Assembly: GCA_029215795.1 (NCBI GenBank)
Contig: JARDYH010000002.1
Span: 109,118,501-109,182,500 of the forward strand
DNA: 64,000 bases
Reading direction: 5' to 3'
Source of the DNA: Anniella stebbinsi
Lineage: Eukaryota; Chordata; Lepidosauria; Squamata; Anniellidae
The notes beneath the pieces are model-generated. The model had not been told where the DNA came from, did no database searches, and saw only the letters and a list, made by a program, of their open reading frames with translations. Shown here in pieces: positions 28,701 through 38,165 of the stretch (position 1 is the stretch's first letter; every line of letters starts with the position of its first letter). The translations under genes were made by a program, and so were the position numbers.

Positions 28701-30771
28701 GATCAGACAGAAATATAAGCATGACAGGCAATTAGTCGAAGCAAAACTGGGTTTGGATGGAATATAGGATGGGCCAGATATGCATCCCCAACCATTCCGT
28801 AAGTACCAAGGGACAAAACCAAGGATTAGTGTGAATTTCTTTACTAAATATTGCCATACTTCTGCTTTCCTTCTCCACTAATGGAGGGGCTGTTTCAGGT
28901 GAAACAGACAAATGTGTAAACTGTCCACATTATATTGGGCGTGAACTGACTCATTCTCCAGTCCATCTGGATAGCATTTGATCTGGCAGTAGAGGAAGTT
29001 ACCATTCCACGCTACAAAAATAAGAAGTGAATGAACATAAGTAGGGAAGGGAAAATATCCCACAAATAAATCTCCCAGTGGATGTTACATAAAAGAGCCC
29101 TGCTGGGTCAGGCCAAAGGTCCATCTCATCAAACATTCTGCTCGCAACAGCCTCATGCCTTTGGAAACTCATGAAGAGACATAAAGCTGATAGTCATGCC
29201 CTGTTTATACTTGGGTTATAGAAAATGAAGGTTCCATTTAACTATCATGACGAACAGCTGCCGATAGACCCAACTTCCTCTAATCCTTTTTAAAAGCCTT
29301 CCTAGTTGGTGTCCATCACGGCATTTTGCAGTAATCATTTCCATAAGTTAATTATGAGCTGAATGCAAAGAAGTACACTAAAAGGAGTCAGAGAGGGGCC
29401 TTCTCTACAAGATCACAGGGGTTATGGGCTATAAAGATGATCAGAGTGTATGTGGCATGTTCAACTGTCCCCAGTGTATGGTGTTTAATTTCTGAAGACA
29501 GTGCAACTTTTGAGTTCAAACACTATGAGGTCTCACAACCCCTGCCATATAGCAGTTCATGGCCTGAAGCTACAAAATGTAACAAGCTTGCTGAAGCTAG
29601 AGTTGGTCATTTCATGGATGGGAGGCTGCAGATAAGCCCTATATATGCTGTGGAAGAAAGCATGCTATAATAAAATAAAAGCTCTTCACCTCTAATCCAC
29701 TGATATGTGATAGCACTCAAATCTACTCTGCACATGGCTTTCCATATGCCTGTTATAATGTAATTTCAACCCCAGGCAAATACCACTTAATTTTTTTATT
29801 AGAGTCCCAGTCATTTGAAATACCTGTACATTGTTGCTACTAGTACTTGGTGCTTGTTTTAATTCTGCTGACTGCCTTTGTATTATGGTGTTTCACGTTC
29901 TTGTTTGCAATTTTTTTTCTTTCAAACTTTCTAATTTTAATGTTTACAAGTCAAATAAATAAATGGAACTGTTTCAGGCACTCTCTGAACCCTGTCACTG
30001 ATTTAAGCCCTAGCAGCTGCTCTCCTTGAAGTATGTGGGCTGATTACAATCACAAGGTGTTAGGGAGAAAGCAATTCAACACATGCACTTATCCTTCCCA
30101 TGTGCTTTATATAGCACCCTACCTGATGAGACCAAAGGACTACCTAGTCCAGCAGCCTGTTTCCTATCAGGTGCCTGTGGGAAGCCAGCAAGCAGGACAC
30201 GAAGGCCCCACAGCAACAGGTGCACATTGCCTCTGAACAGCAGAACCCATATAACAACCAAGACTAACAGCCATTGGTAGACCTCTCCTCCATACACTTG
30301 TTTTTATCTCATAAATTCATTATGCATCACGATTGTAAACCGCCCCAGTTGGGGCATTTGCCAGTTGGGCGGTATATTAAGTTTAGTTAATAAGTAAACT
30401 CACTTTTGTCTGTCCTGACAAGCTACTGAAAACAGGATATATGAGCCACCCTTCCGCAGAAACCTCTCAAAACAGCATGCAGTTGACAGACTAAGCCAAT
30501 ATGGGAGCTGCTAGCCCTGGAAGCAGTTTTAAACGCTGGCTGCCTCGCTTCCAGAAGTCACTCTGCACATGCTCTGAAGGTGCTGCTTTTCCTTCGTGAG
30601 CTCCCCTAGATCTGAACGCCCGGGATACTTTCCCCTGTTCGGGCCACTTACTCACTCACCCCGCTGCTCCTTCAGTGTCATCACGGAGGCCGCATAATGT
30701 GCCAAGTCGAAGAAGGGGAACATGGGCAAACGGGAGAAGCGCAGCGGCACCTCCACCAGGAGCTGCTCCAT
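2600..30771 (-). CDS. TMEM38B: TMEM38B / TRIC-B, trimeric intracellular cation channel type B (whole coding span, six exons)
   Basis: Six minus-strand exons (30771-30660, 19618-19462, 9666-9482, 8428-8341, 3932-3815, 2800-2600) join in frame, all with GT/AG junctions, to give a 286-residue protein; I recall the human protein as 291. TRIC-B forms a homotrimeric potassium channel in the ER membrane that supplies counter-ion current during calcium release. Recognisable parts are the N-terminal MFPFFD segment (residues 17-22), the CFGG segment (58-61) of the second exon, the KEV motif (118-120) in [10 protein letters not shown], the GWARG glycine segment (148-152), and a lysine-rich tail ending KKTE, a canonical KKXX ER-retrieval signal. 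The start codon has a good context (GCG ATG G) and lies in a CpG island. There are no frameshifts or stops, so the gene looks functional. The family assignment is very secure. Confidence 0.97.
2938..3090 (-). mobile_element. LINE 3' tail of the CCGCCCCATAGC subfamily
   Basis: An (ATT)n run at 2939-2970 is followed by TATACCGCCCCATAGCTGAA and CTCTCTGGGCGGTTTACAAA, as at 23960-24060. Only the tail is present. It lies in TMEM38B intron 5, about 140 bp beyond exon 6. Confidence 0.7.
3479..3511. repeat. (CA)n microsatellite
   Basis: Uninterrupted CA dinucleotide run of about 16 units in TMEM38B intron 5. Confidence 0.95.
3815..3932 (-). CDS. TMEM38B: TMEM38B coding exon 5
   Basis: This exon encodes residues 181-220 (118 nt). 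The acceptor is TTCCCCCCTCAG and the donor is GTAAGC at 3814. It reads [16 protein letters not shown], then [18 protein letters not shown], the last transmembrane helices of the channel core. It ends exactly on a codon boundary, consistent with exon 6 starting in phase 0. Confidence 0.96.
6095..6335 (+). repeat. Dispersed reptile-type repeat (GGACTAGATAGACCC family)
   Basis: It contains GGGGGTTGGATAAAGTCCTG, CTATCAATGGCTACTAGTCC, GGGAGGGTGCTGTTGCATTC, and ends GGACTAGATAGACCCTTGAT, then CTGATCCAGC. Another piece lies at 11740-12045. Sequences on the opposite strand at 29085-29340 and 30110-30260 match the other end. I cannot name the family; it is high copy in lizard DNA as I know it. Confidence 0.55.
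7875..7914. repeat. (TTTA)n microsatellite
   Basis: About 10 tandem TTTA units in TMEM38B intron 4. Confidence 0.95.
8341..8428 (-). CDS. TMEM38B: TMEM38B coding exon 4
   Basis: This short 88-nt exon encodes residues 152-181. The acceptor is TTGAATTATAG and the donor is GTAAGT at 8340. It reads [20 protein letters not shown] through to LLKMSY, matching the TRIC-B segment with NFE-LV-G-WKPE and KMSYP. It is too short to appear as a long open frame; I found it by its phase and by homology to the known family. Confidence 0.95.
9482..9666 (-). CDS. TMEM38B: TMEM38B coding exon 3
   Basis: This exon encodes residues 90-152 (185 nt). The acceptor is TTTTTTAG and the donor is GTAATG at 9481. It carries YCPHDLAY, the KEV motif in [11 protein letters not shown] (the lipid-contacting kink region in TRIC structures), a glycine pair, and a hydrophobic helix ending GWARG. 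Phase fits both neighbouring exons. Confidence 0.97.
10046..10271. mobile_element. 226-bp TIR element (copy 1) in TMEM38B intron 2
   Basis: It starts GGCTCAATTTGGACGACACG and ends with the reverse complement (CGTCCAAATTGAGCC). It is flanked by a 3-bp direct repeat ATA at 10043-10045 and 10272-10274. It has no coding capacity. A second copy of identical length lies at 26862-27087. A 3-bp target duplication fits the PIF/Harbinger superfamily, but that name is an inference. Confidence 0.8.
11740..12045 (+). repeat. Dispersed repeat, same family as 6095-6335
   Basis: It has GATAAAAGGAAGTACTTCTT, then CACACAGTGCATAG, AGCTATCAATGGCTACTAGT and GGGTGGGAGGGTGCTGTTGC. It is cut at the foldback repeat starting near 12050; a related piece (CTTCCAGTTTCAGAGGCAGT) is at 12390-12500. 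Confidence 0.55.
12050..12235. repeat. Foldback repeat interrupting a dispersed repeat
   Basis: The arm GTGGAAACACTCGTTTCTGA (about 12093) pairs with TTAGAAATGAGTGTTTCCGC (about 12171), and outer segments around GCACTTCCAGGGCAAACC pair with the stretch ending AGGAAGTTC. It separates pieces of the dispersed repeat at 11740-12045 and 12385-12500. Confidence 0.45.
14480..14486 (+). terminator. Polyadenylation signal inside the GC-rich TIR element
   Basis: AATAAA occurs in CTGAATAAAGTTTTCTATGC on the plus strand, downstream of a GC-rich open region. It would serve as the 3' end of a transcript carried by the element. There is no transcript evidence. Confidence 0.35.
14690..14910 (+). promoter_or_regulatory. 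Promoter-like block with TISU/YY1-type start in the TIR element
   Basis: A CCAAT box lies at 14696-14700. The sequence AAAATGGCGGCC at 14812-14823 matches the TISU (translation initiator of short 5' UTR) and YY1 motif, and its ATG at 14815 opens a 31-codon frame starting [15 protein letters not shown] and ending at 14910. This looks like the 5' end of a gene, cut off by the right TIR. I recognise no protein family. Confidence 0.4.
15491..15905. repeat. Dispersed repeat with inverted ends
   Basis: It starts AGAGGTGGGGAACTTTCAGT and ends GCAGGCCAGACATTCCCAAT. The interior repeats TCCAAAGGCAAAGTGGG and TCCAAAGGCAGAGTGGG, and GAGAAGAGATCTTATCT-like segments. It is non-coding and lies in TMEM38B intron 2. 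Confidence 0.4.
18238..18354. mobile_element. MITE copy, intron 1-2 flank of TMEM38B
   Basis: It shares the interior GATATAACACTTTGAAAGC, GTATATGGAATGTGTC and TTATAAAGCAGCAGTATAGA with the 31.5-kb copy. The termini are diverged. It lies in TMEM38B intron 2. Confidence 0.6.
19462..19618 (-). CDS. TMEM38B: TMEM38B coding exon 2
   Basis: This exon encodes residues 38-90 (157 nt). The acceptor is TTGCTTGCAG and the donor is GTAAGC at 19461. It contains the conserved stretch [19 protein letters not shown] and the [19 protein letters not shown] segment, which are transmembrane helices of the TRIC fold. The split Trp codon (TG/G) is completed by exon 3. Confidence 0.96.
20050..20430 (+). mobile_element. 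Ancient L2/CR1-like LINE C-terminal fragment
   Basis: Conceptual translation in shifting frames gives traces such as [24 protein letters not shown] and a final [10 protein letters not shown]. These match the LHWLP...FKAL...YL pattern of the clade. It is too decayed to name further. Confidence 0.5.
22019..22470 (+). mobile_element. Foldback repeat in the 22-kb region, TMEM38B intron 1
   Basis: It begins GGTTCTCACATAACATTAAT and ends with ACCATGGGCTAGTGTTATAC, then GTGAACCAGGCC; these ends are roughly inverted. It shares a long diverged interior with 56045-56370. It is non-coding. Confidence 0.5.
22670..22704. repeat. (TC)n microsatellite
   Basis: A run of about 17 TC units. It yields an artefactual Ser-Leu repeat frame. 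Confidence 0.95.
23790..23860. repeat. (TCTA)n-like repeat
   Basis: Imperfect TCTA/TATC tetranucleotide tract, followed shortly by (CA)n at 23871-23884. Confidence 0.85.
23945..24620 (-). mobile_element. Second L2/CR1-like LINE subfamily (CCGCCCCATAGC tail)
   Basis: The minus-strand frame 24620-24243 reads [20 protein letters not shown], then [28 protein letters not shown] and RAFSVVAPP, the C-terminus of a reverse transcriptase different from the 25.5/60-kb family. The tail at 23960-24060 has TATACCGCCCCATAGCC and CTCTCTGGGCG and runs into (TTTA)n. A tail-only copy lies at 2940-3080. Confidence 0.8.
25462..26345 (-). mobile_element. L2/CR1-like LINE, second copy, minus strand
   Basis: It is the same family as 59945-60895. 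The minus-strand protein has [17 protein letters not shown], then [13 protein letters not shown], then [20 protein letters not shown], shifts frame near 25870, then continues [10 protein letters not shown] to [12 protein letters not shown]. The 3' tail holds a 12-bp triplication (AACATCCTAAAA) and ends in an (AAT)n run at 25466-25508. It is a decayed copy in TMEM38B intron 1. Confidence 0.85.
25466..25508. repeat. (AAT)n microsatellite at a LINE 3' end
   Basis: Interrupted AAT run directly adjoining the tail of the 25.5-kb LINE copy, as expected for the end of this clade. Confidence 0.9.
26862..27087. mobile_element. 226-bp TIR element (copy 2) in TMEM38B intron 1
   Basis: It has the same length and orientation as the 10046 copy and differs at scattered bases only. 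The termini are GGCTCAATTCAGAC and GTCCAAATTGAGCC. It is flanked by a 3-bp direct repeat AAT at 26859-26861 and 27088-27090. Confidence 0.8.
27094..27226. mobile_element. MITE copy, reverse orientation
   Basis: It reads as the reverse complement of the 31.5-kb copy (CTACATTACTGCTTTAAAAT, then GGACACACTCCATATACAG, then TTTTCAAAGTG). It starts within a few bases of the end of a different MITE (26862-27087), so two families sit end to end. Confidence 0.65.
29085..29345 (-). repeat. Dispersed repeat, same family, minus orientation
   Basis: It starts ATAAAAGAGCCCTGCTGGGT, then CAGGCCAAAGGTCC, the reverse complement of the ending seen at 6280-6320, and continues with CAACAGCCTCATGCC. It is decayed. 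Confidence 0.45.
30110..30395. repeat. Dispersed repeat piece plus LINE-like tail near the TMEM38B promoter
   Basis: GACCAAAGGACTACCTAGTC through ACACGAAGGCCCCACAGCAA matches the minus orientation of the GGACTAGAT family. At 30330-30390, TAAACCGCCCCAGTTGGGGC and GGGCGGTATATTAAG resemble an L2-type 3' end. It lies in intron 1 close to exon 1. Confidence 0.4.
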
Positions 30772-31140
30772 CGCGGCGGATCCTACCACGCATGCGCCGA
30801 CAGGGGGTAAGACGGGTGGAGAGCCAAACAAAGGAGCTAAGCTCGGACGGGCAGAAGGGGGTAAGTCCTAGGCAAAGAGGGCGGAGCTAGAGGGGACTCT
30901 CCGCCCCCACGTTTTCAGGCCCCTTCCTCATGGCCCCTGGCCGCGCAAGCGCACGCGCGGGCAGGTTAAACTCCGTGCATAGTTTTGTCCTGTAGAAACC
31001 GCCGCCGGGCGCGAGAAGAGCGCTCGCGCTGGAGGCGGGGGAACTGGCTCCGCCCCCTGCCTAACGGCGCATCGGGCTGAAAGTCGATTGGCTGGGCTCG
31101 CGCGCGGTGGGCGTGGACAGAGGAAAGTAGTTTCGGGAGA
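30590..31140 (-). promoter_or_regulatory. TMEM38B: CpG-island promoter of TMEM38B
   Basis: The base composition shifts sharply from AT-rich flanks to a block dense in CG dinucleotides around the first coding exon. Upstream of the ATG on the minus strand there are Sp1-like GC boxes (near 31050 and 31110) and a CCAAT box (inverted ATTGG near 31088). There is no obvious TATA box. This is a typical housekeeping-type vertebrate promoter. The transcription start is not determined, but should lie between 30780 and about 31090. Confidence 0.8.
30660..30771 (-). CDS. TMEM38B: TMEM38B coding exon 1
   Basis: This exon encodes residues 1-37 plus the first base of codon 38. It reads from ATG at 30771 through [20 protein letters not shown] to KEQR, and ends at a GTGAGT donor whose G is at 30659. 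The FPFFDLAHY segment matches the conserved N-terminus of TRIC channels. The exon is too short to stand out as an open frame, but it lies in the CpG island and its phase (+1) fits exon 2. Confidence 0.95.
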
Positions 31141-31500
31141 CTTTGGTTGCTTATTGAATTGCAGGCTGTGTAGGGAGGAGAGGTGGTGGGCTGCAGTCCT
31201 CTCTGTGCATTTATATGGTGGGAGGAAATCCCATTGGAGTCAAGTGGGTCTTACTTCTGAGTAAGCTTGTGCAGGATTTGTAATGCCAGTTTTGCTGATT
31301 TCAAAATTTAGGGTTTCTTTCAGCGTCCTTGAAAATTGAGTGAATGTGGCAAAAGAAATAAAATGAAATCTTGAAGGTGAAACGAAGGACACAGGTTGGG
31401 GAGAGCTACAATTCTGCTTAGTTTAAAAAATATGTGTAAACTGTTTTACCTGTGCATAGGAGCTAAATCTGGATCCGTCCACTTAATTTATTTGAGGCAT

Positions 31501-31632
31501 TGAGCCTATCTACTCACGCAGGATAAACCACTTTGAAAATGTTTTGAAAACTGTGTATGGAGTGTGTCCTGGGCCCCAACAGTTCTCAAAACTGTTATAA
31601 ACCGTTTTAAAGCAGTAGTATAGATAGGCTCA
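31501..31632. mobile_element. MITE, same family as the TAL2-proximal palindrome
   Basis: The terminal inverted repeat TGAGCCTATCTA at 31501-31512 is matched by TAGATAGGCTCA at 31621-31632. The interior shares AACCACTTTGAAAATG, GTGTATGGAGTGTGTCC and AACCGTTTTAAAGCAGTAGT with the other copies. At 132 bp it is the best-preserved full copy. Confidence 0.75.
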
Positions 31633-33550
31633 TTGTGACCACTTAAGGCAGCAATCCTGTCCACATTTATCTGGCAGTATGTCTCAGTTTAATATGATGT
31701 ACTTCTCAATGCAGATGCGTAGGATCCCCTTTTGGCATTTTCTTCTAACGCTTTTATCTTAGCCTTCAATCTTAAATCAGGCCACTGAGTGTCTGTGGCT
31801 ATTTTTCATCAAGTCCAGATCTTTGTACTTTGGAGGCAGCATATTTAAATAATGGGGTTATTTAATCAAAAGGAGAAGTGAAAATGTGGGTAATGACCAT
31901 GGGTTTACTGGAGATGCTTTTCTCACCAGTAGTCTAGATTTGATCATTCTGGTAAACAAAACTCAACTAGAGACACAATCCTATGCATGTTTAGACAGAA
32001 AAAGTCCTACAACTCCCAGCATTCCCCAGCCAGTTTTTTTTATTCTGTGCAACCAGGATGATTACCTTATTTTTGAATTTGTGATCAGAAACCCTAAGGA
32101 GGTTTGCTGTGAATTTCCAAGTGAACTTAGAACAACAAGGAAGTAGAACTCTCAGTGTTCTCCTCCCTCTAAAACAGGTCAATATACCCACTCTGATTTT
32201 AATTATTTCTCTTTCTTCTGACATTGCTCTGAAGCTATCTCCACTACGCTATCTCCACTATGCCTTCTGTGCATATCCTGGTACCCTTGAAACTTGAGGT
32301 TTCCACCATTGCTCCAAAAATTCCTTGCCGTTTTCCTAGTGCCATCCCCACACCTTATTTGGTGAACTATAACTCGCCACCTCCATCTTCTGTTGTTCTG
32401 TCACTGTTATTAGCAATAGTCTGCCTGTCCTGATAGATAAGGGGTGGTATGTTAACCAATCAGGGCCAGCCCGAGACATCTGGCTGCCTGAGGTGAAGAA
32501 CAGGAGGGTGCCCCCTCCCATCCAAAGAAGAACCTGTCTTCAGAACCAATGATTCACTGCACCTGAAGGCAGCAAACTAACTCAGGGGGCACAGAGCCGG
32601 ATACATGGCACCCAGGTCTTTCCTCCAACACCTTGCTGCCGCCTCCCAGCATCTGCTGCCTGAGATAACTGCTTCATTCTGCCTAATGATAGGGATGGCC
32701 CTGTAACCAATGCTTGCTTTCTGCTGGAAGATAAGCCTTTGATGGTGTTCTTTAACCGATTTCCGCACTTTAGTCTGGTTCATTGTATATGCCAGAATCC
32801 TGGGTTTTAGGAAACCCTGCTGGTTGGGGCTTATGGGAGTTGTAGTCCAAAACCCAGACTTTAATATCACCATGGCGGCCATTACTAGGCTTGTCGAGCC
32901 TGCCCCCTGCCCTGCATTCCCACACCAACCCTGCAGAGGGATCCACCCCTTACTATGCCCACTCTCTTAATCTGAACTGAAGCCACCACTGACAGACAGC
33001 AAACAACTGTGGTGACATTGGAGCAATGTAAAAAGTTGTGGTAAAACAGCACATCAAAAAAGCGCAGTTTTGCAGGGAATAGCACGATGTGGCTGTGAGT
33101 TGGCGGCTGCAACATGTAAACAACAGGGTGCATATAGAGTGTATAGACAAGCCCATAAAGATATTTCAATAACATATATCTATGTTAGGGGTGTTCACTT
33201 AAAAAATATGAATTACAACTTTGAAACTGCCGAGCTTGAGTATGCAATTCACATACATTCATTTCTATTAATGAACTTCCAAAATAGAAAATTTTCCATG
33301 GAAAAACAAAGCTGCGGAAAATCTTCTGTTTTGTAAGTTCATTAAAGCTGAATATTTTGAGTTCTCAGGCGTTGCATAATTATGGTTTTTGCAGTACTGC
33401 TTCTTATCCACTGAGTGGCATCAGGCTCATGTTTAGGAAACGTAAATACAATTCAGCCTGACTTCTGCTCACAGGTTGGGTTAAGGTGGAAAGACCAGGG
33501 AAAGAGGAAGTGGAGTGGGTTAGACAACTGCCAATCTGGGGGCAAATCTG

Positions 33551-33905
33551 GGTCCCCTCTACAAGGATTCGCTTTTGCGCCTGGTTAGGCGATTATGCGC
33601 ATAATCGCTGAAGCGCATTTATGCCTAATCCCTCTGCACGAGAGGCGGCGAGAGGCGGTGAAGCGCATTAACAGATGTCCAAAATGCGCTTTACAAGTAG
33701 TTAATGCGCATAAGCGCTTATTCACACAGTCAAAATGCGCTTTAACGGACGGAGCAAAATAAAACTCGCGATTTAACATGCGTTCGATAATGCGCATAAT
33801 CGGGGAGATAATGTGCCTCTATGCCCAATTTGCACTCCGTTCTTGTAGAGGTAATTTTTTTAATGCGCCTTGAAAGAGCTTTAAATGCCTCTTGTAGAGG
33901 CACCC
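33551..33905 (+). mobile_element. 355-bp TIR MITE (copy A), intergenic
   Basis: The termini GGTCCCCTCTACAAG and CTTGTAGAGGCACCC are inverted repeats. It is flanked by a 3-bp direct repeat CTG at 33548-33550 and 33906-33908. The interior is full of alternating TGCGCATAA and GCGCTTTA motifs, giving an unusual density of GCGC in an AT-rich neighbourhood. It is non-coding. A second copy lies in opposite orientation at 44133-44478. Confidence 0.8.
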
Positions 33906-33999
33906 CTGGACCACAAAACAGGACATTCTGTCTGGACCTAGCTGAGCCTACCAAGGTTTAATCAAGGTATGATATCCTTCTGAGTTGAGATATGGGGCA

Positions 34000-34335
34000 C
34001 TGTATTGCAATGGTTCCACTCCTACATGGATAGCTGTTTCCAGATGTTGGTGCAGGAGGATTATTGTTCTGTCCAGTGGCATTTATATTATGGGGCTCCA
34101 CAGATCTTCTCCATGCTTTTCAATGTCCAGGGAAAACCACTGGGAGAGGTTATATACAGATGATACCCAGCTTGCTCTTTTGCTTTCACCAAATACAGGT
34201 GAGGCAGCAGATACTCTGAACCACTGCTTGGGCAGGGTAATGGACTGGGTAAGAGCCAATAAACTGAGACTCAATCCCGACAAGAGATCATATTTGTGGG
34301 TGGTTCACCTGTCTGGCTAAGTAGTATTTACCCTG
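34000..34335 (+). mobile_element. L2/CR1-like LINE reverse-transcriptase fragment with the YxDD block
   Basis: Plus-strand translation with frame changes gives GALYCNGSTP-type decayed sequence, then YTDDTQLALLLSP (the catalytic YADD box, here YTDD) and DTLNHCLGRVMDWVRANKLRLNPDK, then a stop. It is the segment just upstream of where the 59.9-kb copy begins. It is decayed and inactive. Confidence 0.7.
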
Positions 34336-36179
34336 TTCTGGAGGTTGGTTACATTCCCCTTAAAGAAACCTTCCCCAAACTGGTCCCCTCCAGATGTTTT
34401 GACTTCAGAAAAGCAGGGGGTTGTAATCCACAACATCTGGGGGGCACCAAGATCAGCTATGTAGTTTGGGGGTGTGCTTGGATTCATCATTGTCACTAGA
34501 GGCACAGGTGGCCTTTTTAATTTATTATTGATAGCGCTCTCTAAATCTGTAGAACCCATAAGAATTATGAAGGGGTGTTGACCCTATAATGAAAACAACA
34601 ATTTTGTTTCAATCTCTTAAAAAAAAAAAGCTTAACACTTTTTAATAGAGTCACAATTGACATGGGACAGATATCTGGGACATAGAAATATATATTACAT
34701 TTAGCATCAGCACCAAAATGTACAGACATTGAAGTTGCGTAGTGTGTCATATCCATGGCTCAATGAGCTCAGTATCTTGCTCTAGGAAGTGAGATGCTTC
34801 TGGAATCAGTACCTGAGCCACAAGGAATAACTGGGGGGCGGAAATCTGTTGGGTGTTGTTGTTTATCAGATTTAGAGAACACACATGAATGTTTGTTTTC
34901 TAAGCTGAATATTCAATTGTAGAGTAGCTCAAAGAATATTCATAGCCTGAGAAATTTGCTTCTTATTTGTGATATAATTTATCAAGATTTTCATTACTTT
35001 ACATAAACCCAATCTATCAATTTAGCTTTATATCTGGGATGCAGAAACTCCGGCACACAGGCCAAATTTGACCAGCATAGATTCCCCAGATGTTCACGCC
35101 CCTTCTCCCAACTGCCGATTGCTTGTTGCTTTCCCAGGTTTTTCACATTTCTCCCCCCCCCCAATTCTGAAAGGTTGATATGCCTCTCTTAATACATAGT
35201 GGCAGTGAGCTTTAAATGAAAATATGCTTGTATTTTTGGTATCTTGGCTTTACCTATTATGCCTTTGGCCCTGCCCTCCAGTGGAATATGGCTCCTGAGA
35301 GCTTTTCCAAAATTGAATTTGGTCCGCAAGCTGAAAGAGGTTCATCACTCCTGGTCTGTATTTATGTATAACGTTCTCACAAAATATGAAAGTGAAACTG
35401 ATATTTTATCAGAAGCCTGGCTGGTCAGGAAGGAATACTCCAAAGTTCCAAGCCAGAAGCTGGGTCAGTTTAAGGTGTTCCATATTATGAGCATCAATAA
35501 TTATAACTTGAAGCAGTTACTTTGGTCAAGGTGGCTGAGTAAGAGCCAGCTTTCTGACAGTAAGACTGTTTATGGCATAAGAATAGGTGAGGATCAAGCA
35601 GAGCTGGACAGCTGTAAAAGCAAGTGCTGTGGCAAAGGGAATGAAATTGCAAGAGCCTGTCCTGGACTGAGAGCTGAACTGATTCAAGGACGTTATATGG
35701 GGCATATGTCGTTTGTTTGTTTAGTACCTACAGTAATCTAGGGTTTTAGTAATATATTCAAAAGATACAATGGACAAGAAACAAAAGGATCAGACGAAGA
35801 GCGGGAAATGGAGAATGCAGGAAAAGTGGTCTGGGAAAGCTCATCACTAATGCTAGGTTTTTAATAAAGTATTAAAGGGGGGGGGGGAACCAAGAGATAT
35901 CAGAAGAGAATTTTCCAATTGTACAGATGAACCAGCCAATCACACGGCTCATCACAGCCTAACCAGAGATACCATGTGACAGACGACTGAAAGACTGGAA
36001 GATTCAACACGTTCCCTCATGTGATAGTTAGGAGTGATTTCTTCTGACAGACCCCAAGATTCTGGTCCTGCATAAATGCAAATACAGTTCGCAAAAACAC
36101 ATCCTTTATTCATGGTGCACACATTTGATGAAGTAAGCTCTCCTGCAATATGTAAAATTATATCCAATCACCTGGGTAT

Positions 36180-36850
36180 GTAAGAATATGTCATGCCCCC
36201 ACTTGAGTCCTCCTCAGAGGAGGAGCTAGGGACCGCAGAAGCCCAGGGCACCCCAGACCAGGGATCGCCATCTGACCCACAGGAGCCTGACCCCTCAGGG
36301 GAGGTGGTTGTAGGGCCATCCCTGTTAAGATATCTGAGGCAGAGGCTGAGCAACCCCCTGACCCCCGGGAGCATTGTTGCCTCAAGCGACAGGCTGGTAG
36401 GGCTCCTATGGGAAGAAGTGCTCGCTTGTAGAAAATGTCTCCTCAGGAGTAAGGCTCTGGAAAGAGAGCTCTGATTACTGCAGTTGAGCTCTGGGTGTGG
36501 GGTTCAGTATGCTTTGGGCTTAAAAGCCTTCACTAGAAACAAGTCAGAGTTGGAACAACTTGGTCCATCCTGCCTCGTATCTTGTCTTATGAACCATGCC
36601 TGTGTCTGTTGCCCTGTTTCCTGAACTTTTGGACTGCAACTCTGCTTCTGGACTGTGTTAGGTACCTGACTGATTTACCATGTTTGACCTCTTGCTTGTT
36701 ATCCTTACCACTCCTGTTGTTGCCTGATCCACTTAGCTGCCTGCCTGTGCTCTGACCTCTACCTGGACTTAAACCACTTCTGTTATAACCTCCACTGCAT
36801 TTAGAGCCTTCTACAGCCAAAGCAGGGCAGAATATTTCTATATTATATTT
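36180..36850 (+). mobile_element. Possible LTR/retroelement fragment
   Basis: An open frame at 36193-36474 gives a 93-residue acidic, Pro/Ser-rich peptide (PPLESSSEEELGTAEAQGTP, then LLRYLRQRLSN). It is followed by a region with a TATA-like CTTAAAAG and pyrimidine-rich CTGCCTG/GACCT repeats, the layout seen at the ends of reptile LTR elements. I do not recognise the protein, and no paired LTR is visible. Confidence 0.3.
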
Positions 36851-37785
36851 TCTGTAAATACTTGCTCCTGATGAAGAACATAATTTGACAGTTCACGGGC
36901 TGCAGACCCCTAGGATGCTTTTAGCCTGCATTGCTATCAGGAACTCTGGGAACTGTCATCATTTTTATTCCAGCTGGTGTTTAAAAAGACACTTTCCAGA
37001 GTTTACTCTAGCAGTGCAGCTTTAAGCATTCTTAGAAATCTTCATTACAGAGAGTGGCTGATGACTCGCTCAGTTTTCCCTGCTCCTTTTCCTTCCCCTA
37101 ACTCCTCTGCAACTTGTTACGTTTGGAAACTATGAGAAAGGGAGGAAGGAAATTGGCAGATGAGAGGACTGAGCCATTATAAGCTGATCTAAACTTTGGG
37201 GGTGTGGACTTGACTCAGAATGGCCTAAAAAATTCCAAATTGGGGAGGTTTGTTTCCAAACCCCCATTTCTCCAAAAAAAAAAATATATATCTCCCATCT
37301 CTAGAGAGAAGAGACCACATGGCCAGGAGGTACAAGGTGGGTCACCTTTTAATCTTTTAAGCCACATTTTTGGCTGCTAGCTTGCAATTATAGTGGCTAT
37401 AGTGAGAAGATCAGGTGTATTCATTGGCCCATTTTACCCATGGACAGTGAAGGAGTGCGGTACATGCTTAAGGAGGTCTAATGCTTCCTTTCCACTGCAT
37501 AAGCAGCTATTGGTTCCACAATGCGATGCATACTGAGATCTAGAAAGTATTATACTTTTTCTTTTATCTTTTAAAGAAAAAAAGAAAAAGAACTTGCAAC
37601 AGGAAACAGGGTTTGCATTGTGCCCTAACCCGAGTCCACCTTTCCTGTCCAATTTAACACCAGCCCGTTTGGAACACTCTAAATTCTCAAGAGCGTCATG
37701 GGCTTCCCAGAGTGAGCTTTGTCTTCCGAGACAGAAGATGTTTTATTGTTAACTGATTCGCAAGCACATTGTCCTCTGTTGCCAC

Positions 37786-37809
37786 CACCACCACCACCAC
37801 CACCACCAC
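37786..37809. repeat. (CAC)n trinucleotide run
   Basis: Eight CAC units; they produce an artefactual Thr/Gly/His-repeat frame on each strand. Confidence 0.9.
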
Positions 37810-38165
37810 GGTCGCGCCAGCCCTGGTGTGGGGCACCCTCTGCAGATCCCATTACAGTGTTTGGGATCATGAAGTACAAATTAGCATAATCAGATTAGCT
37901 GCATGGTGCGGTACATTTGAAAAGAACAAGGGGAGGGGGGGAAATAACAAAAAGAAAAAGTATTTCAACAAAAGGAAGCCCTGAGGAGGGCAGAAAGGGT
38001 TTATTGCTGTTAGGCTGCAGTGCTGAAGGCTTTGCACCTGCATAGGGAACAAGTCCTCTTCTAACTAAGGACTCTTAGATGGTATTAAAACATGGGAGGG
38101 AGGGTAAAAAGAAAGGCAGACTGAATGAAAGAGGGACTGAATGAATCAGCCTGCATCCCATTAAT

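Larger units (their letters stand above)
19619..30659 (-). other. TMEM38B intron 1 (11 kb)
   Basis: Large first intron containing LINE fragments (20050-20430, 23945-24620, 25462-26345), the foldback repeat at 22019-22470, a MITE pair at 26862-27226 and dispersed repeats near exon 1. I see no additional exon or RNA gene. Confidence 0.6.

Noticed and set aside
35244..35741. 165-codon plus-strand open frame
   Set aside because: No family motif, ordinary noncoding composition, begins inside a repeat-like stretch (35044-35340) and has no splice or promoter context. Probably chance.
37769..37984. Thr/Gly/His-repeat peptides as a repeat-protein gene
   Set aside because: They are translations of the (CAC)n microsatellite.
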